Shown here: positions 1 through 11,163 of the stretch, one piece after another
Position numbering within the stretch: position 1 is the first letter of the stretch
How the letters are laid out: each line of letters starts with the position of its first letter
NCBI RefSeq assembly: GCF_001625215.2
Contig: NC_030386.2
Coordinates: forward strand, 39,774,796-39,838,795
Source: Daucus carota subsp. sativus
Lineage: Eukaryota > Streptophyta > Magnoliopsida > Apiales > Apiaceae
DNA: 64,000 nt
Reading direction: 5' to 3'
Made by a program: the position numbers and the translations under genes
The notes under the pieces: generated by a model
Told to the model about the DNA's origin: nothing
Seen by the model: only the letters and a program-made list of their open reading frames with translations
The model's database searches: none

Positions 1-722
1 TCTTAAAAAAAAGCAAAAGAAAAACACAATATTAACATGCATATAATATACGTGATATTCATTAAACCAATCTAGTTTCGTTATAATAACACATGTCGTC
101 GGGATATAAAAGTTTAAAGTGTTCCCACGCTTGATTTCCAGTCGCCACATTGGATATTGTCAAAAGATACAAACAGATTGACTTGTATTAGTATTATTAA
201 GGATCTCTTTATTAGTGCGAAAAGTCATCCGCCGCGTCTAATTTTTTATATATAAATTTAATACGGATTTTCACATTACAAAATGTGTAAATACAGAATA
301 GTGAATATAATAACAGTCTCGTTAAATAACTAGAGTCGACAAAGAGCTTACTTGGCTGAACTTATAACTCATAATTTAACGTGACTTATTTGATAAGTTG
401 AGAATTTAAAATATTTGTTTGGATAATTTTAATTTATTAATAACTCATAAACTATTAAAATATAAAAATGAAAGTGATTTATATGTAATATATGTATTAT
501 GAGCAATTTTTATTGAAAAAATAAATTAATTCACCTTAAAAAATATCTCAAACTAATTTTTGATTTTAAGTCAATTTCTAATTTATTTTTGATTTTAAAT
601 TAGTTTCTAATTTTTTACACAAAAATATATTTTTCAGTGAACCAGCCAACCAGGCTGTAAGTTGGCCCAAGCAGACTCAAAATCTTCAACTCTGCACGCC
701 GAGAAAGTCAGTTGTCCTGAAC
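1..722. other. AT-rich intergenic DNA, no gene seen
   Basis: I see no supported gene here. The stretch is AT-rich, with short poly-A and poly-T runs. An open frame starting at 662 runs into the neighbouring hAT-type element and has no recognisable protein character. Confidence 0.6.
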
Positions 723-1200
723 TAGGGGGTAAACAAACCAAACTATTCGTGAGCTACTCGAGTTCGGCTCGGAAAATATTCGAATTTGATTCGGTAATAA
801 TCGAGCCGAGCTCGAGCTCGAGCTATTCAAATGTTTTACCGAGCCGAGCTCGAGTTTCAAATTACTCGGCTCGTAAGGTTCGCGAGCCTTATCGAGCCTC
901 TATTATTTTTTAATTTTTTAATTATAAATATATTTTTACAAATATATTCAATATTTTATTTATAATTTATATTTATAATTTATATTTCGAGTTTTTGTCA
1001 ATATTTGGTAACTTGATTCGAGTTTTCGAGTCGAACTCGAGCTTATCGAACTATTTACGAGACGAGTTTCGAACTTGAAATTAAAGACTCGGTCGAACTC
1101 GAACTCGAGCTCGAACTCGAGCCCCGAACTTTTCAGTCGAGCTCGAGCCGAGCCTGGCAGTGTTCGACTCGGCTCGGCTCCTTTACACTTTACACCCCTA
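723..1200. mobile_element. Non-autonomous hAT-like element (478 bp)
   Basis: The element starts with TAGGGGGTAAACAAAC and ends with the loosely inverted ACTTTACACCCCTA. It is flanked by a perfect 8-bp target duplication, TCCTGAAC, at 715-722 and 1201-1208. An 8-bp duplication with CAGGG/TAGGG-type termini is typical of the hAT superfamily. The interior is rich in GAGCTCGAGC and CGGCTCG motifs, as in many plant elements of this kind. No transposase frame is present, so it must have moved using an enzyme supplied elsewhere. The perfect target duplication argues for a fairly recent insertion. Confidence 0.8.
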
Positions 1201-1230
1201 TCCTGAACGGTCCATTTATTGGTCCCGACG

Positions 1231-1977
1231 TAGGGTTAAAAATGGGGTGGGGAAAATGGGGAACCCGCCTCAACCCGCCCCGAACGGGGCAGATCCGCCC
1301 CGCTAATATGGGGGATGGGGTAGTGACGGGGATTGATTTTATGCCCCGCCAAAATATGGGGCAAGTATGGTATTTGTTAAATCTCCGTGGGGATTTCCCG
1401 CCCCGCCCCGCATATATTTAATATAAATAAATAATTATATTTAATATAATATATTTATTATATTTAGTATAACATATTTATTATATTTAATATTATTATT
1501 TTATAATACACAAAAGTTTGGAGAAAATGAAGATTTTTTCTATTATGTCATTAATGTCTTTAGTCTGTGAAGTATTTTAATTAGTTCAGATCTTGAGACT
1601 TGAAAGTATTAGAAAGTTCTTATGTTAGTAAAATGTCATTTTTGATATTTTTATATGCAAAATGGTTACTAAAAAAAGATTGCGTGATTATATTGTTATT
1701 CTAATTTGACATGCATGCATTATTTAGTTTTTTGCTTTTAATATACGTGCCTCGTATATTTTTATTAAATTCTGAAGAAAAAATTACTAAATTTTTAAAT
1801 AATTATATAAAATGTAATATCATAACAACGGGCGGGGCGAAATTATATTAAATCCCCAGTGGGGCGGGGACGGGGATTAAAAATTAATCCCCGCGGGGAA
1901 TGTGGCGGGGACGGGGCAGGAAAAATATATATGGGGCGGGGCTGAGAAATGAAGTCCCGGCCCCATTTTTAACCCTA
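1231..1977. mobile_element. Non-autonomous hAT-like element (747 bp)
   Basis: The ends are TAGGGTTAAAAATGGGG and CCCCATTTTTAACCCTA, a 17-bp perfect terminal inverted repeat. The target duplication TCCCGACG is perfect at 1223-1230 and 1978-1985. Both subterminal regions are G+C-rich, with repeated GGGGCGGGG/CCCCGCC motifs, and they flank an AT-rich core. There is no coding capacity. It begins only 30 bp after the hAT-like element at 723-1200 but has a different target duplication and a different interior, so it is a separate insertion. Confidence 0.85.
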
Positions 1978-2325
1978 TCCCGACGAATGGCTATTTGGGC
2001 CGAATTGAAAGTGAGTTTGGGCCATCGTCTAAAGTGTTGGTCCACGATATCCACAATTGAAATATTGTGTGCGGCCTTACTATTTGAGTATTTGTCATGT
2101 TGTTCGTCCATTCGCATGAATTGAATTGTTGCTCGATTGTGTGAATTTTGTGAAATTCATTGTTGTGTGATCGAGTGTGTATTTTACCATATTTCATAAT
2201 TTCATTTTACTCTTCGAATAAAACTTATACAGTTCTTTATAGTGTTTCCGTAAGATACTATATGAGAATCTGGAGAAAATTAATAAATTTAATGTAATAT
2301 AGGAAAGTTCTGATATCATTTTGAA

Positions 2326-2356
2326 CTAGCTTTTTAACTCGTGCAAAGCACGAGTT
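2326..2356 (-). mobile_element. Possible Helitron 3' terminus
   Basis: On the minus strand a 9-bp perfect stem with a 3-nt loop (2336-2356, AACTCGTGC / GCACGAGTT) is followed about 6 nt later by CTAG (2326-2329) and then T. Helitrons end in a short hairpin followed closely by CTRR and insert between A and T, which fits. The body would run rightwards from here. I could not find the matching 5' TC end, so its length is unknown. Confidence 0.45.
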
Positions 2357-2920
2357 GTTTTAATTTTTTTTTCAATATATCTTGTATCTTTTTGTTCATT
2401 TTTTCTAAATTAAAATTATTTATATTATAAACGTAATTTAAATGTAATATTTGTTTGTATTTGAAGTCATATCATCAGTATGTTAGGCTGCCCCGACTTA
2501 TGGCTTTCTTTTCAAAGAAAATTGGTTTCTACTTTTCTTTACCTGTTTATGTATGTAAAAGTTCAGAAGCACGTGTAAGAAGCCGAAAATTCCATCTTTT
2601 TATCAGGACTTCTACTCTCTTTCAAACATTTTAATATATTTATAAGTCTAGACTTACTTCTCATTTATAATCCCCTTTTTTATTTTAAAAAATAAGTCAC
2701 TTTTTTTAAGTTTACCCAAACGACCCCTATGTTGATGTATATATATATATACACATATCCTCACTATTATGATATTTATTAAAATATAAATACAAAAAAT
2801 ATACACTATTAAAAATTTTATTATATAATTAAAATACCACTCACCTAAAATTATTGAAAATTTGTTACAAAAAATGAGACTCTTGCCGAATTAGAGTCTT
2901 TGTCATATAGTTATTTATTA

Positions 2921-3155
2921 CTACCTCCGTCCCACCAGGTTCTTTACGTTACTTTTTGACACGCATTTTAAGGCTCCTGTAAAGTATACTTACATTATAT
3001 ATATTTTTTAAAAGAAAATTCTTAAAAAATGTTTAAAGTTTAAACTTTTATTCAAAAAAAGAAAAAATTAAAAATACGTTATGTAACTATACTTTACGAG
3101 AATCTTAAAATACGTGCAAACAGTGTACGTAAACTCCCTGGCGGGGCGGAAGGAG
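2921..3155. mobile_element. Stowaway-like MITE (235 bp)
   Basis: The left end CTACCTCCGTCCCACCAG mirrors a right end that reads GGCGGGGCGGAAGGAG. Both sides have a TA dinucleotide as target duplication (2919-2920 and 3156-3157). The interior is itself foldback: GTAAAGTATACTTAC pairs loosely with GTAACTATACTTTAC. TA duplication plus CTCCCTCCGTCCC-type ends identify the Tc1/mariner-derived Stowaway class. The right end is partly decayed. Confidence 0.75.
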
Positions 3156-3489
3156 TATATTTATAATCATTCGAATGTGTGTGTGTATAATTTTATTAAA
3201 TCATAATAATTAAATTCTAAAAATCGGCCGAATTAACGGATTATTCAATAATCGAACGGATTTTGATCCGATTTGTTAAAATCCAGTTAAATCGATGTCT
3301 AATTGGTAAGAGATTTAAATAATAGTTCGAAAATCAGCGACAATACAAAAATATACAAAAATTTATGGGGAAAAATTAAAGTTTAAAAATTGATTATATA
3401 TTGTTTTAACATATATAATATTAAATTAATTTTAAATAATGATCATGTTAATTATTCTCATTAATCGTCGTTTTTTACAGCACTAGATA

Positions 3490-3540
3490 TCTATCTACTT
3501 ATATATATAATAAGACAACGAAGGGCAAAAATTGTCAAGA
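3490..3540 (+). other. Helitron 5'-end-like motif (weak)
   Basis: The stretch begins TCTATCTACTTATATATATA and continues into AATAAGACAACGAAGGGC. Many plant Helitrons open with TC followed by such AT-rich sequence and an AATAAGAC-like motif. No matching hairpin plus CTRR end was identified downstream, so this is only a hint. Confidence 0.25.
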
Positions 3541-4053
3541 AAATGATCGTGAAAAGTCGAATATACCCCTGCTTATCTTATAATTACAGAAAAATCATCA
3601 ATTAATGCATTTATTACATTTAAACTATTATATACTATTAAATAATTATATTCCTTTGTGAGCTATACTTATGTTAATCACATTCATTGATCACTCATTT
3701 ATAATAGCGTCATTATTTAATTAATTTTCACATATAGTATCAAGAATAAGTACTTAAACTTGATAAATGCAGGGATCAGAATGAGATGTATCAAACTTGA
3801 TAAATATGGACAAGTTTTGTTAAAGTGATCGGAGTTAGATTCAAAATTAAGTTACGTGTCATGCAAATAATGTAAAACTCAATTAAGAGAATGATCTATT
3901 TTTAAATATCGACTGAGTAATTTCGTAACACCAAATCTAATAAATGAATGATAGATAAATAATCATCATAAAAAATTCTCAAAGAAGCATATAATATATA
4001 AATACATTTTCATTAATAATAGAGCAACAGATGATCAACTATACTCACAATAA

Positions 4054-4313
4054 TGGGGTGGCAATTTCGAGTAATAGGTCGTGTTCGTGTCAGCAATCGG
4101 GTCGATTTCGGGTCAAGCTAAAATCACTTAAAATTGAATAACACTAAAAATCGAAGTGTTTAGAAATGAAATTCTAATTTCGGGTCATTTCGGGTCCATT
4201 TCGAGTCAGTCGGGTGATTTTCGGGTCACTTTCGAGTTTTATCTCAGTAAATCGGGTTGCGGTTCGGGTCGGGTTCAAGTCGGGTTCGGGTCGTGTCTGA
4301 TATTTCCACCCCT
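4054..4313. mobile_element. hAT-like MITE with GGGTC-rich interior
   Basis: The stretch starts TGGGGTGGCAATTTCG and ends TATTTCCACCCCT, an imperfect terminal inverted repeat. The interior is full of TCGGGTC and CGGGTT motifs near both ends, a composition seen in plant hAT-type non-autonomous elements. I could not find a convincing 8-bp target duplication, so exact ends are uncertain and the copy is probably old. Confidence 0.5.
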
Positions 4314-5839
4314 TCTTAATTGATTGTTTCAGATTTTCCGGATTCTACCCTTTCAATTTCAAAACAAAAGGGGTCAATAAAAAAAATCTACTAATTTAAA
4401 GATATTTTTCGAATTTTATATATTATCTAGGTCTTTACAAAAGACTTTAAAGATAATGAATGTATCGTCCAGTCGACGAGTGACAAACTGTAAGTATATA
4501 TTAATAAGTTTAAAATTAATGTCGGCCATGCATGTTCCCTAGATAAAATTCAATTAATGGTCATCTATCATATGATTATATCAAATTAATTTGTCCGGTA
4601 TATCAGTATAAATGTCTCTACAAATTATGTTTTGTTAGTTCAAGTTGAATAAAAATATTATTAACATTAGTAGTTGATTTTTAAAATAAATTTATATTTA
4701 TAAAATTATTTATCAAATATATTATACAAAAATTGAATTAAAATCAAAATATAAATCATAATTATAAATATGTATTGGAGTTTTAATCATATAGTAATTA
4801 ATGTATATTAATTAAGAGACATTAATGTCTAATAAATATGTTAATATAAAAAGTCAATAGTACCCTCACTATTTATGAATATACATGTATAAGGAGGAAG
4901 GGCAATTTAGTCTCAACGAATTAAATTACTCACACTTGTTCTATTAGATATATAATAGATGTCTAAATTGTGTTCACTTGTCATAATACACCATAAAAAC
5001 ATGTGTGTTTATTATTTACATGGTGAATAATTGAATACTAAACGGATAAAATAAAAATACGAAATTAAAATGTATCGCCGAAGACTAATGGATTACATTT
5101 TAGAAAATAGTTATAGTAAAACTAAACTACAACTGTAATAGATTTTATTTGCTTTTTAAGAACAAGAGTCGTCCCTTTCATTATTCTTAATTATTTGGTA
5201 TAGCTTTTAAAAATATATATATGTAATATGGATTTATAATCGTTTTTTAAAGTGTTTTTTTTTGACAGAACGTTTTTTAAAGTTTCTTGTTTCTATAAAA
5301 ATTAAAATACAACAATTTTATCTAAAAGAAGAAATTGAAATAATTTTCAATAAATATTTTATAAGAATTTTAAAATACATATCGGGTTTTTATTCCACAA
5401 TATAAACTATTGAGTGGGACCGATACATAATATTACAGTATATGATACATGTTTGGCAAACTTCATATTCCAAATACAAGGGCTTGTTTTTAAAAAAAAA
5501 ATCATCTTCTTATAATAATTTTAGATATAAATTTTAAATTAGTGTCTCATACCGTTATTTGACAAAAATAAAAGCTTGTTTTAAAAAAGTTAGAGTTTTT
5601 ATGTTTTTTTTTTCAAAATAAATCTTTATTTCTGAACAATAATTATTGCCAAACCTGCGGATGATTTTTTTATCGGTCTCTAAACTGACACTAAAGTTGT
5701 CAGATAATTGTTGCTGCAGCTCTATCATTTTTGTCCAAACGAGTTCTCATATTCAATTTACTTATTAGAATTATCTATTTGTCAGATATTTATTTACTGA
5801 GTATATTTGAGTGCAGCTCAATCAAGACTCGCCATAATT
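4314..5839. other. AT-rich intergenic DNA, nothing recognised
   Basis: No gene, long open frame or clear element ends were recognised. Composition is strongly A+T-rich with scattered poly-T tracts. Confidence 0.5.
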
Positions 5840-6025
5840 TTCGTTCTTGTAGAATCCGAAAGCCACCGATAACCTAGAAGGTTTCCCAGTTCATCTAGAG
5901 AAACAGTTCAACGAGTTTTCGGAAACAACCATAAAAAAATCAGCCAATTAATCTTTAATTTCTTGCCGTACGTTCAAGACTATGATGCTGAATACGGAGC
6001 AGTTAAACTGAAAACAACATACTGT
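5840..6025. repeat. Dispersed direct repeat, copy 1
   Basis: This stretch shares several exact blocks with 6885-7065, in the same order and orientation: ATAACCTAGAAGGTTTCC, AAAAAAATCAG and TTTCTTGCCGTACGTTCAAG. The copies are about 1.04 kb apart and moderately diverged. I see no open frame kept in both. What was duplicated is not known. Confidence 0.65.
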
Positions 6026-6884
6026 ATTAACCCAAAAACCATTTATCCTTCTTGTTCTAAGGAACTAAGATTAATTGATATTGTTCGGTTTATTATTAGA
6101 CAACATTCTATTAATTATTTTCTATGTAATATTTAACGATAACATATTTTCTAAAATTAAAACAATAGCTTATATATAATAAAATTTGTATTATTACTTT
6201 AATATCTATGTTTAATTAAATTAGCTAAATATTTTCAGAATTTTATTTATTTTTAATTATATATATATTCAAGCCCGTACATCATAATTACACCACTTTT
6301 TTTTTTTTGAATCAATCACAATCACACTTAATTCGTGATTTATTGTGTGATTCTTATTTGCGTGATGGAGTGCTATATATATTTTACCACATTATGTTAG
6401 GTTGCGTTTAGAAACTTACATAGTTCTTAGCTGTGTTTATTGTTATATGAGAAATCGGGGGAAATTATTATATTTTATTTAATTAACAAGTAGACGGATA
6501 TCATTCAACCAAAACATACTCTCGCTATTCAATTAAATCATGCTCTCGGTATCTAGGTCTACAAATTTTTATTTGGATGAACAGTAGGGATTAGTAGAGA
6601 TGAGAATGTGTATTTTAAAAATATTTCATATGAGTTGAATGAGAATTCTATTCGTTTTACACAATAAAATTTCTATTTAAATAAAATAACATATATGACT
6701 TTTTAATTCCCGTTAATCATATTTATTAATCAATTTATTTAATTTTTAATTATATTAATACCGAAATATTTGCTAACAAAATATATTTATTAAGCAAATA
6801 TCTGCTTAGGAGGAATTATTATATTTCACCATTTCTAAATCAAAATTCACCTTGATTTCACTTTTCTATATAAATGTTTAGAAG

Positions 6885-7065
6885 AAACGTACAAGGCAGA
6901 ATCGTGAAACCAGCAATAACCTAGAAGGTTTCCGAGTTCTTCCAAAGAAGCAGTCCAACAATTTGTCGAAATCAATCTTAAAAAAATCAGTCAATCGTTG
7001 ATTTTCTTGCCGTACGTTCAAGACTATTGATGTTCGATACGGAGTAGTAAAAATGAATAGAACTC
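6885..7065. repeat. Dispersed direct repeat, copy 2
   Basis: Second copy of the segment at 5840-6025, with the same ordered blocks and a shared end near TACGGAG(C/T)AGT. A Stowaway-like element begins 12 bp after it, at 7078. Confidence 0.65.
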
Positions 7066-7077
7066 ATTAAACCAGTA

Positions 7078-7336
7078 CTCCCTCCGTCCCTAAATACTTT
7101 TCCCGTTTGCCTTTATCACGTTTGCCAACACACACTTTCTATCATTAATATCTTTAATTTCGTATTAGTATTAAATATAAAAATTTCACCGTATTAAAGT
7201 ACTCGTAAATACGAATCCAACAAGATCACTCATGACTATATTTCGTCTTATAGATTAGACGTAAATAAGTAATTTGTCTCATGTCATGAACAGTCCCGAC
7301 ATATGAAACGGGAAACGTTTAAAGAAACAGAGGGAG
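7078..7336. mobile_element. Stowaway-like MITE (259 bp)
   Basis: The left end CTCCCTCCGTCCCTAAATAC and the right end AAACAGAGGGAG form imperfect inverted repeats, flanked by TA at 7076-7077 and 7337-7338. It has no coding capacity. Confidence 0.8.
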
Positions 7337-7558
7337 TACTCTTTTATTCCTTTCTTACAATTACCATGATTGCACTTGGTAAAAATTACAAAATTAAATT
7401 ATCATGATATAAGTAAATAATTAATTATTTGCATAATTATAGATTTAATTAAAAAAAATCACCATCCATATCCATGTTTAGTTAATATTATAATTAAATT
7501 ATAAGTATTCGATGTGGACGTCGACCCTCCTGCTTTATATGAATATCTTAGAAATATA

Positions 7559-7751
7559 TTCCCTCCGTCCCACCAGATTTTTTACGCTTTTTTTTAAGGC
7601 TATACCACTCATTTCTTTATATTACAAAACTTTCCTAAAATAGTTAATGGTCCCAACTCTTTCTCACTTTTTCTTTCTTTTCGAACTAATTTTACTCCAC
7701 TATCGGACCATTTCACATACTTTTCTTTCTATTTGGGTGAGACGGAGGGAA
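7559..7751. mobile_element. Stowaway-like MITE (193 bp)
   Basis: The termini TTCCCTCCGTCCCACC and GGTGAGACGGAGGGAA are inverted and flanked by TA (7557-7558 and 7752-7753). It lies about 160 bp upstream of the presumed TATA box of the SAUR gene, so it may sit in that gene's promoter. Confidence 0.75.
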
Positions 7752-7912
7752 TATGTAATATTGATATGTGGACTTTTTTTTAATATGCAGACTTAAAAAA
7801 TAATTTCCTTACATGTACCTTCCTGGTACGCTTATTTGTACCTTTCACCTATCCCTCTTCTTCTAGATCACAATTCACATGCAAGAAATTATATTATTCT
7901 ACACACTCGTTT

Positions 7913-7924
7913 TTATATAAATAC
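7913..7924 (+). promoter_or_regulatory. Probable TATA box of the SAUR gene
   Basis: TATATAAATA lies about 135 bp upstream of the ATG at 8056. That leaves room for a start site near 7950 and a leader of about 100 nt, a normal plant arrangement. Confidence 0.5.
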
Positions 7925-8055
7925 ATGATAACATCTTCACTCCTACCACGCTCTTAACTTCTTTTTGTACTATTGAAGTCGTAAACGAGTCGAAATTCTT
8001 CCTTTCCGAGTTCGAAAGCGGTAAACGAACCGAATCGAGTCGAAATTCGATAGTA

Positions 8056-8430
8056 ATGAAGAAGTTGATTCAGCGTTTCTCTAGGGTTACCGATTCGACT
8101 CACTACTCTCTCCTCCGATCAGAGACCCGAGTTTCTTCGCGCACTCGGAGGACTAGCGGCGTGCCGGAGGGCCACTTGCCGGTGTACGTGGGAGACGAGT
8201 CGGCGAGGTTTGTCGTGAGCGCGGAGTTGTTAAACCATCCGGTTTTTATGATTTTGTTGAACAAATCGGCTCAAGAGTACGGTTACGAGCAGAAAGGAGT
8301 GTTGCGAATTCCGTGTCGTGTTTTCGTGTTCGAGAGGGTGTTGGAAGCGTTGAGGATCGATGAGGTGTCGCAAGATGTTATGGAGCTTCTCAATTCGTTC
8401 TCCGATGAGCTCGTGACCTATGTAGACTAG
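8056..8430 (+). CDS. SAUR family auxin-responsive protein
   Basis: Single-exon gene for a 124-aa protein of the SAUR (small auxin up RNA) family. Members are short-lived plant proteins; several promote cell expansion by restraining type 2C.D phosphatases, so that plasma-membrane proton pumps stay active. The SAUR core spans roughly residues 35-100: GVPEGHLPVYVG, then RFVVSAELLNHPVF, then QEYGYEQKGVLRIPC. The length and lack of introns are normal. The N-terminus is basic and Ser/Arg-rich, with no signal peptide or membrane segment. The ATG at 8056 is preferred because it follows a plausible TATA box and leader, and the family core lies fully downstream. G+C is much higher than in the flanks. 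Which of the many SAURs it matches was not determined. Confidence 0.93.
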   Translation: MKKLIQRFSRVTDSTHYSLLRSETRVSSRTRRTSGVPEGHLPVYVGDESARFVVSAELLNHPVFMILLNKSAQEYGYEQKGVLRIPCRVFVFERVLEALRIDEVSQDVMELLNSFSDELVTYVD

Positions 8431-8849
8431 AATTTAATTACTTATGATCGGTTGATCTATTAATTTTTTATAGATTTTTTATTTTTATCAGACGATTGTG
8501 ATGAGGGTTTGGTCGCGTTATGCAGATAGATCTGCTTTGTATATATCATGTGTATATATGGAGATTATGGTTGCTTTTACTTCTCTTTATTTCTTTTATT
8601 CATGTCTGGGTAGTATTTAAATTAAAAATATATAATCGAACTTGCATTGATTTTTTAAAGTTGTTTTACTTGCATTTTAGGATTATATGAAAATTTAAAT
8701 ACAAATTTAATCGGACCTTAAGTTCCGGCTAGATCCCTTAATTCCGTACGTACGGCACGAAAACAAAGCAAGACATAAAGCAAACTGTTTCTGGAGGTGT
8801 TTGGTGAACTGACAGAGACTTGGAAGTTGGAACTACATGTACAATGTAC

Positions 8850-9750
8850 ATGCTGTTGTTAAAAGTTTATCAATTCTTTTTTTTAAATCTGAAAACTACA
8901 AATTAAAATAAAATAAATATACTTTCTAATAATATAATTTTTATTATTTTTCAGATAAAATATAGTCAATTTGACTGGTCATATATTAAAATATACATGT
9001 AAAAGGAGAGGGTGAGAGTACACGCTTGATATCTGTGCTTAAATGGAAACCTGTAAAATCGTGAATGTCTCAGCAGACTAAAATTAATATGATACTATTT
9101 AAAATGGCACGTATTAGTCGGGATGATAACCGGTTGATTTGTTGATTACATCGTCGGCAATATCTTTAGTCTGCGACGACTAGCAAGTCTAGTAAGAATT
9201 TGCAGTTTAGTCGCATCTAAAGTTTGACTTGCCTCTGTTCATGTAATATCTCAGTGTAACAGGTTTAAATCCCTCCGCATATATTGTCAGGAGCCGCCCT
9301 GTACATCTCAGAGAAACAAAATGAAATTGAAAAAAAAAATATAGAGAAAGAAAAGAAATAATAAAATTATTTTATTTGTTTGATTCTACTCTGAAAACGG
9401 AGTAAAAATTATATAACAAGTTTTATATCTAAATTTGTGGTATTATATAATTTGAAAAAAGACATATATATCATGTTTATAATAATATAATTTATTTATG
9501 TTTTTAAAAATTAATATTATTTTTATATAATTTTTTTCCTGATTTCAGTGATTTGATATATAAATTATAAATGAAAAGAAGAAAAAGGAAATGAAAGCAA
9601 ATAACTAGTGGGGTGGGGAGTGGATAAATGGAGATATTATATAAATTTATATATGATTAAAAGAGATGAAAGGAAATGACAGTTGTGATGAAACAAATTA
9701 ACATTTAATATTTTATGTCGAAACTATTTTTATTTTATGGTGTTATTGTT
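8850..9750. repeat. Tandem duplication, copy 1 (without MITEs)
   Basis: About 0.9 kb immediately repeated at 9751-11163. Long near-identical blocks include GGCACGTATTAGTCGGGATG, AGTCTGCGACGACTAGC and GTCGAAACTATTTTTATTTT. Both copies end at TATGGTGTTATTGTT. This copy lacks two Stowaway-like insertions present in copy 2, so it shows the empty sites. No protein-coding frame is evident. Confidence 0.85.
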
Positions 9751-9829
9751 AGAACTTTATCATTTTTTTTTCTTTTTAAATCTGAAAACTGCACATTAAA
9801 GTAGAATAAATATACTTTCTAATAATATA

Positions 9830-10091
9830 CTCCCTCCGTTTCAAATTACATGTCCACTTTCAAAAAATCACATAGTTTAAGAAAAGTGGATTTTGAGAAA
9901 AAAAGAGGTGTAATAAGTCATTAATTGATCCTAATATGTGGTATATGGTTGATCTTGGAAATATAAATTTGAAATATGTGAAGAAGAGTTGATTTTGGAA
10001 ATATAAATTTACATTGAAAGTTCAAGCAGAGAGGTATTTTGAAACAACTTTTTTTTTCTAAAGTGGACATGTATTTTGAAAACGGAGGGAG
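9830..10091. mobile_element. Stowaway-like MITE (262 bp) with a known empty site
   Basis: Termini CTCCCTCCGTTTCAAATTAC and GTATTTTGAAAACGGAGGGAG, TA on both sides. Inner arms GTCCACTTT and AAAGTGGAC continue the inverted repeat. The matching place in duplication copy 1 reads straight through TAATATAATTTTTATT with a single TA, which proves insertion at TA. Confidence 0.9.
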
Positions 10092-10257
10092 TAATTTTTA
10101 TTATTTTTCAGATAAAATATAATTATTTTGACCTGCACATATAAAAATATACATGTGAAAGGGGAGGGTGAGAGTATACGCTTGATATCTGTCCTTATAT
10201 GTTATATGGAAATCTGTAAAATCATGAATGTCTAAGCAGACTAAAATTAATATGATA

Positions 10258-10530
10258 CTCCCTTGTCTTAATTTATAGGTCCTTTTTGGAATAAAAATTT
10301 GTCCCAAAATGCTTTTCCCTCTCTTCTTTCAATACAAATTTATCTACATATTAATTGTGATTTTTTTGAAACTCAACATTATTCTCATTTCTCAATGCAC
10401 TAACTCCCTATATTTATTGTGATTTTTTTGAAACTCAACTATATTCTCATTTATCAATGCACTAATTAATGATAAACCAATTTTTTTCTTAATATGCGTG
10501 TTTATTACCTATAAATTGAGACGGAGGGAG
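10258..10530. mobile_element. Stowaway-like MITE (273 bp) with a known empty site
   Basis: Left end CTCCCTTGTCTTAATTTATA, right end TATAAATTGAGACGGAGGGAG, TA on both sides. Copy 1 of the surrounding duplication lacks it. The interior holds a direct repeat of TTGTGATTTTTTTGAAACTC with the following ATTCTCATTT and CAATGCACTAA. Confidence 0.88.
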
Positions 10531-11163
10531 TACAATTTAAAATGGCACGTATTAGTCGGGATGATAAACGGTTGATTTGTTGATTACATCGTCAGCAATA
10601 TCTTTAGTCTGCGACGACTAGCGAGTCAAGTAAGAATTTGCAGTTTAGTCGCATCTAAAGTTTGACTTGCCTCTCTTCAGTCTTCATGCAATATCTCAGT
10701 GTAACAGACTAACAGGTTTATATCCCTCCGCATATATTGTCGGGAACTCAGGATCCGCCCTGTACATCTCATAGAAATAAAATGAAAATTGGAAAAAAAT
10801 ATATAGAGAAAGAAAAGAAATAATAAAATTATTTTATTTGTTTGATTCTACTCTGAAAAGGGAGTAAAAATTATATAACAAGTTTTATATCTAAGTTTTA
10901 TGGTATTATATAATTTGAAAAAAGACATATATATCATGTTTATAATAATATAATTTATTTATGTTTTTAAAAATTAATATTATTTTTATATATAGAGAAA
11001 AGGGAAATGAAAGCAAACAACTAGTGGGGGTGGGGAGTGGATAAATAGAGATATTAGATAAATTTATAATTAGAAGAGATGAAAGGAAATGACAGTTATG
11101 ATGAAACAAATTAACATTTAATATTTGATGTCGAAACTATTTTTATTTTATGGTGTTATTGTT

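Larger units (their letters stand above)
9751..11163. repeat. Tandem duplication, copy 2 (with two MITEs)
   Basis: Second copy of the segment at 8850-9750. It is longer because it carries Stowaway-like elements at 9830-10091 and 10258-10530. Without them it is about 0.88 kb, matching copy 1. The insertions therefore followed the duplication, or were lost cleanly from copy 1, which is less likely. Confidence 0.85.

Noticed and set aside
1884-2197. Overlapping frames on both strands near 1.9-2.2 kb
   Set aside because: They cover the G+C-rich end of a hAT-type element and its flank; chance open frames.
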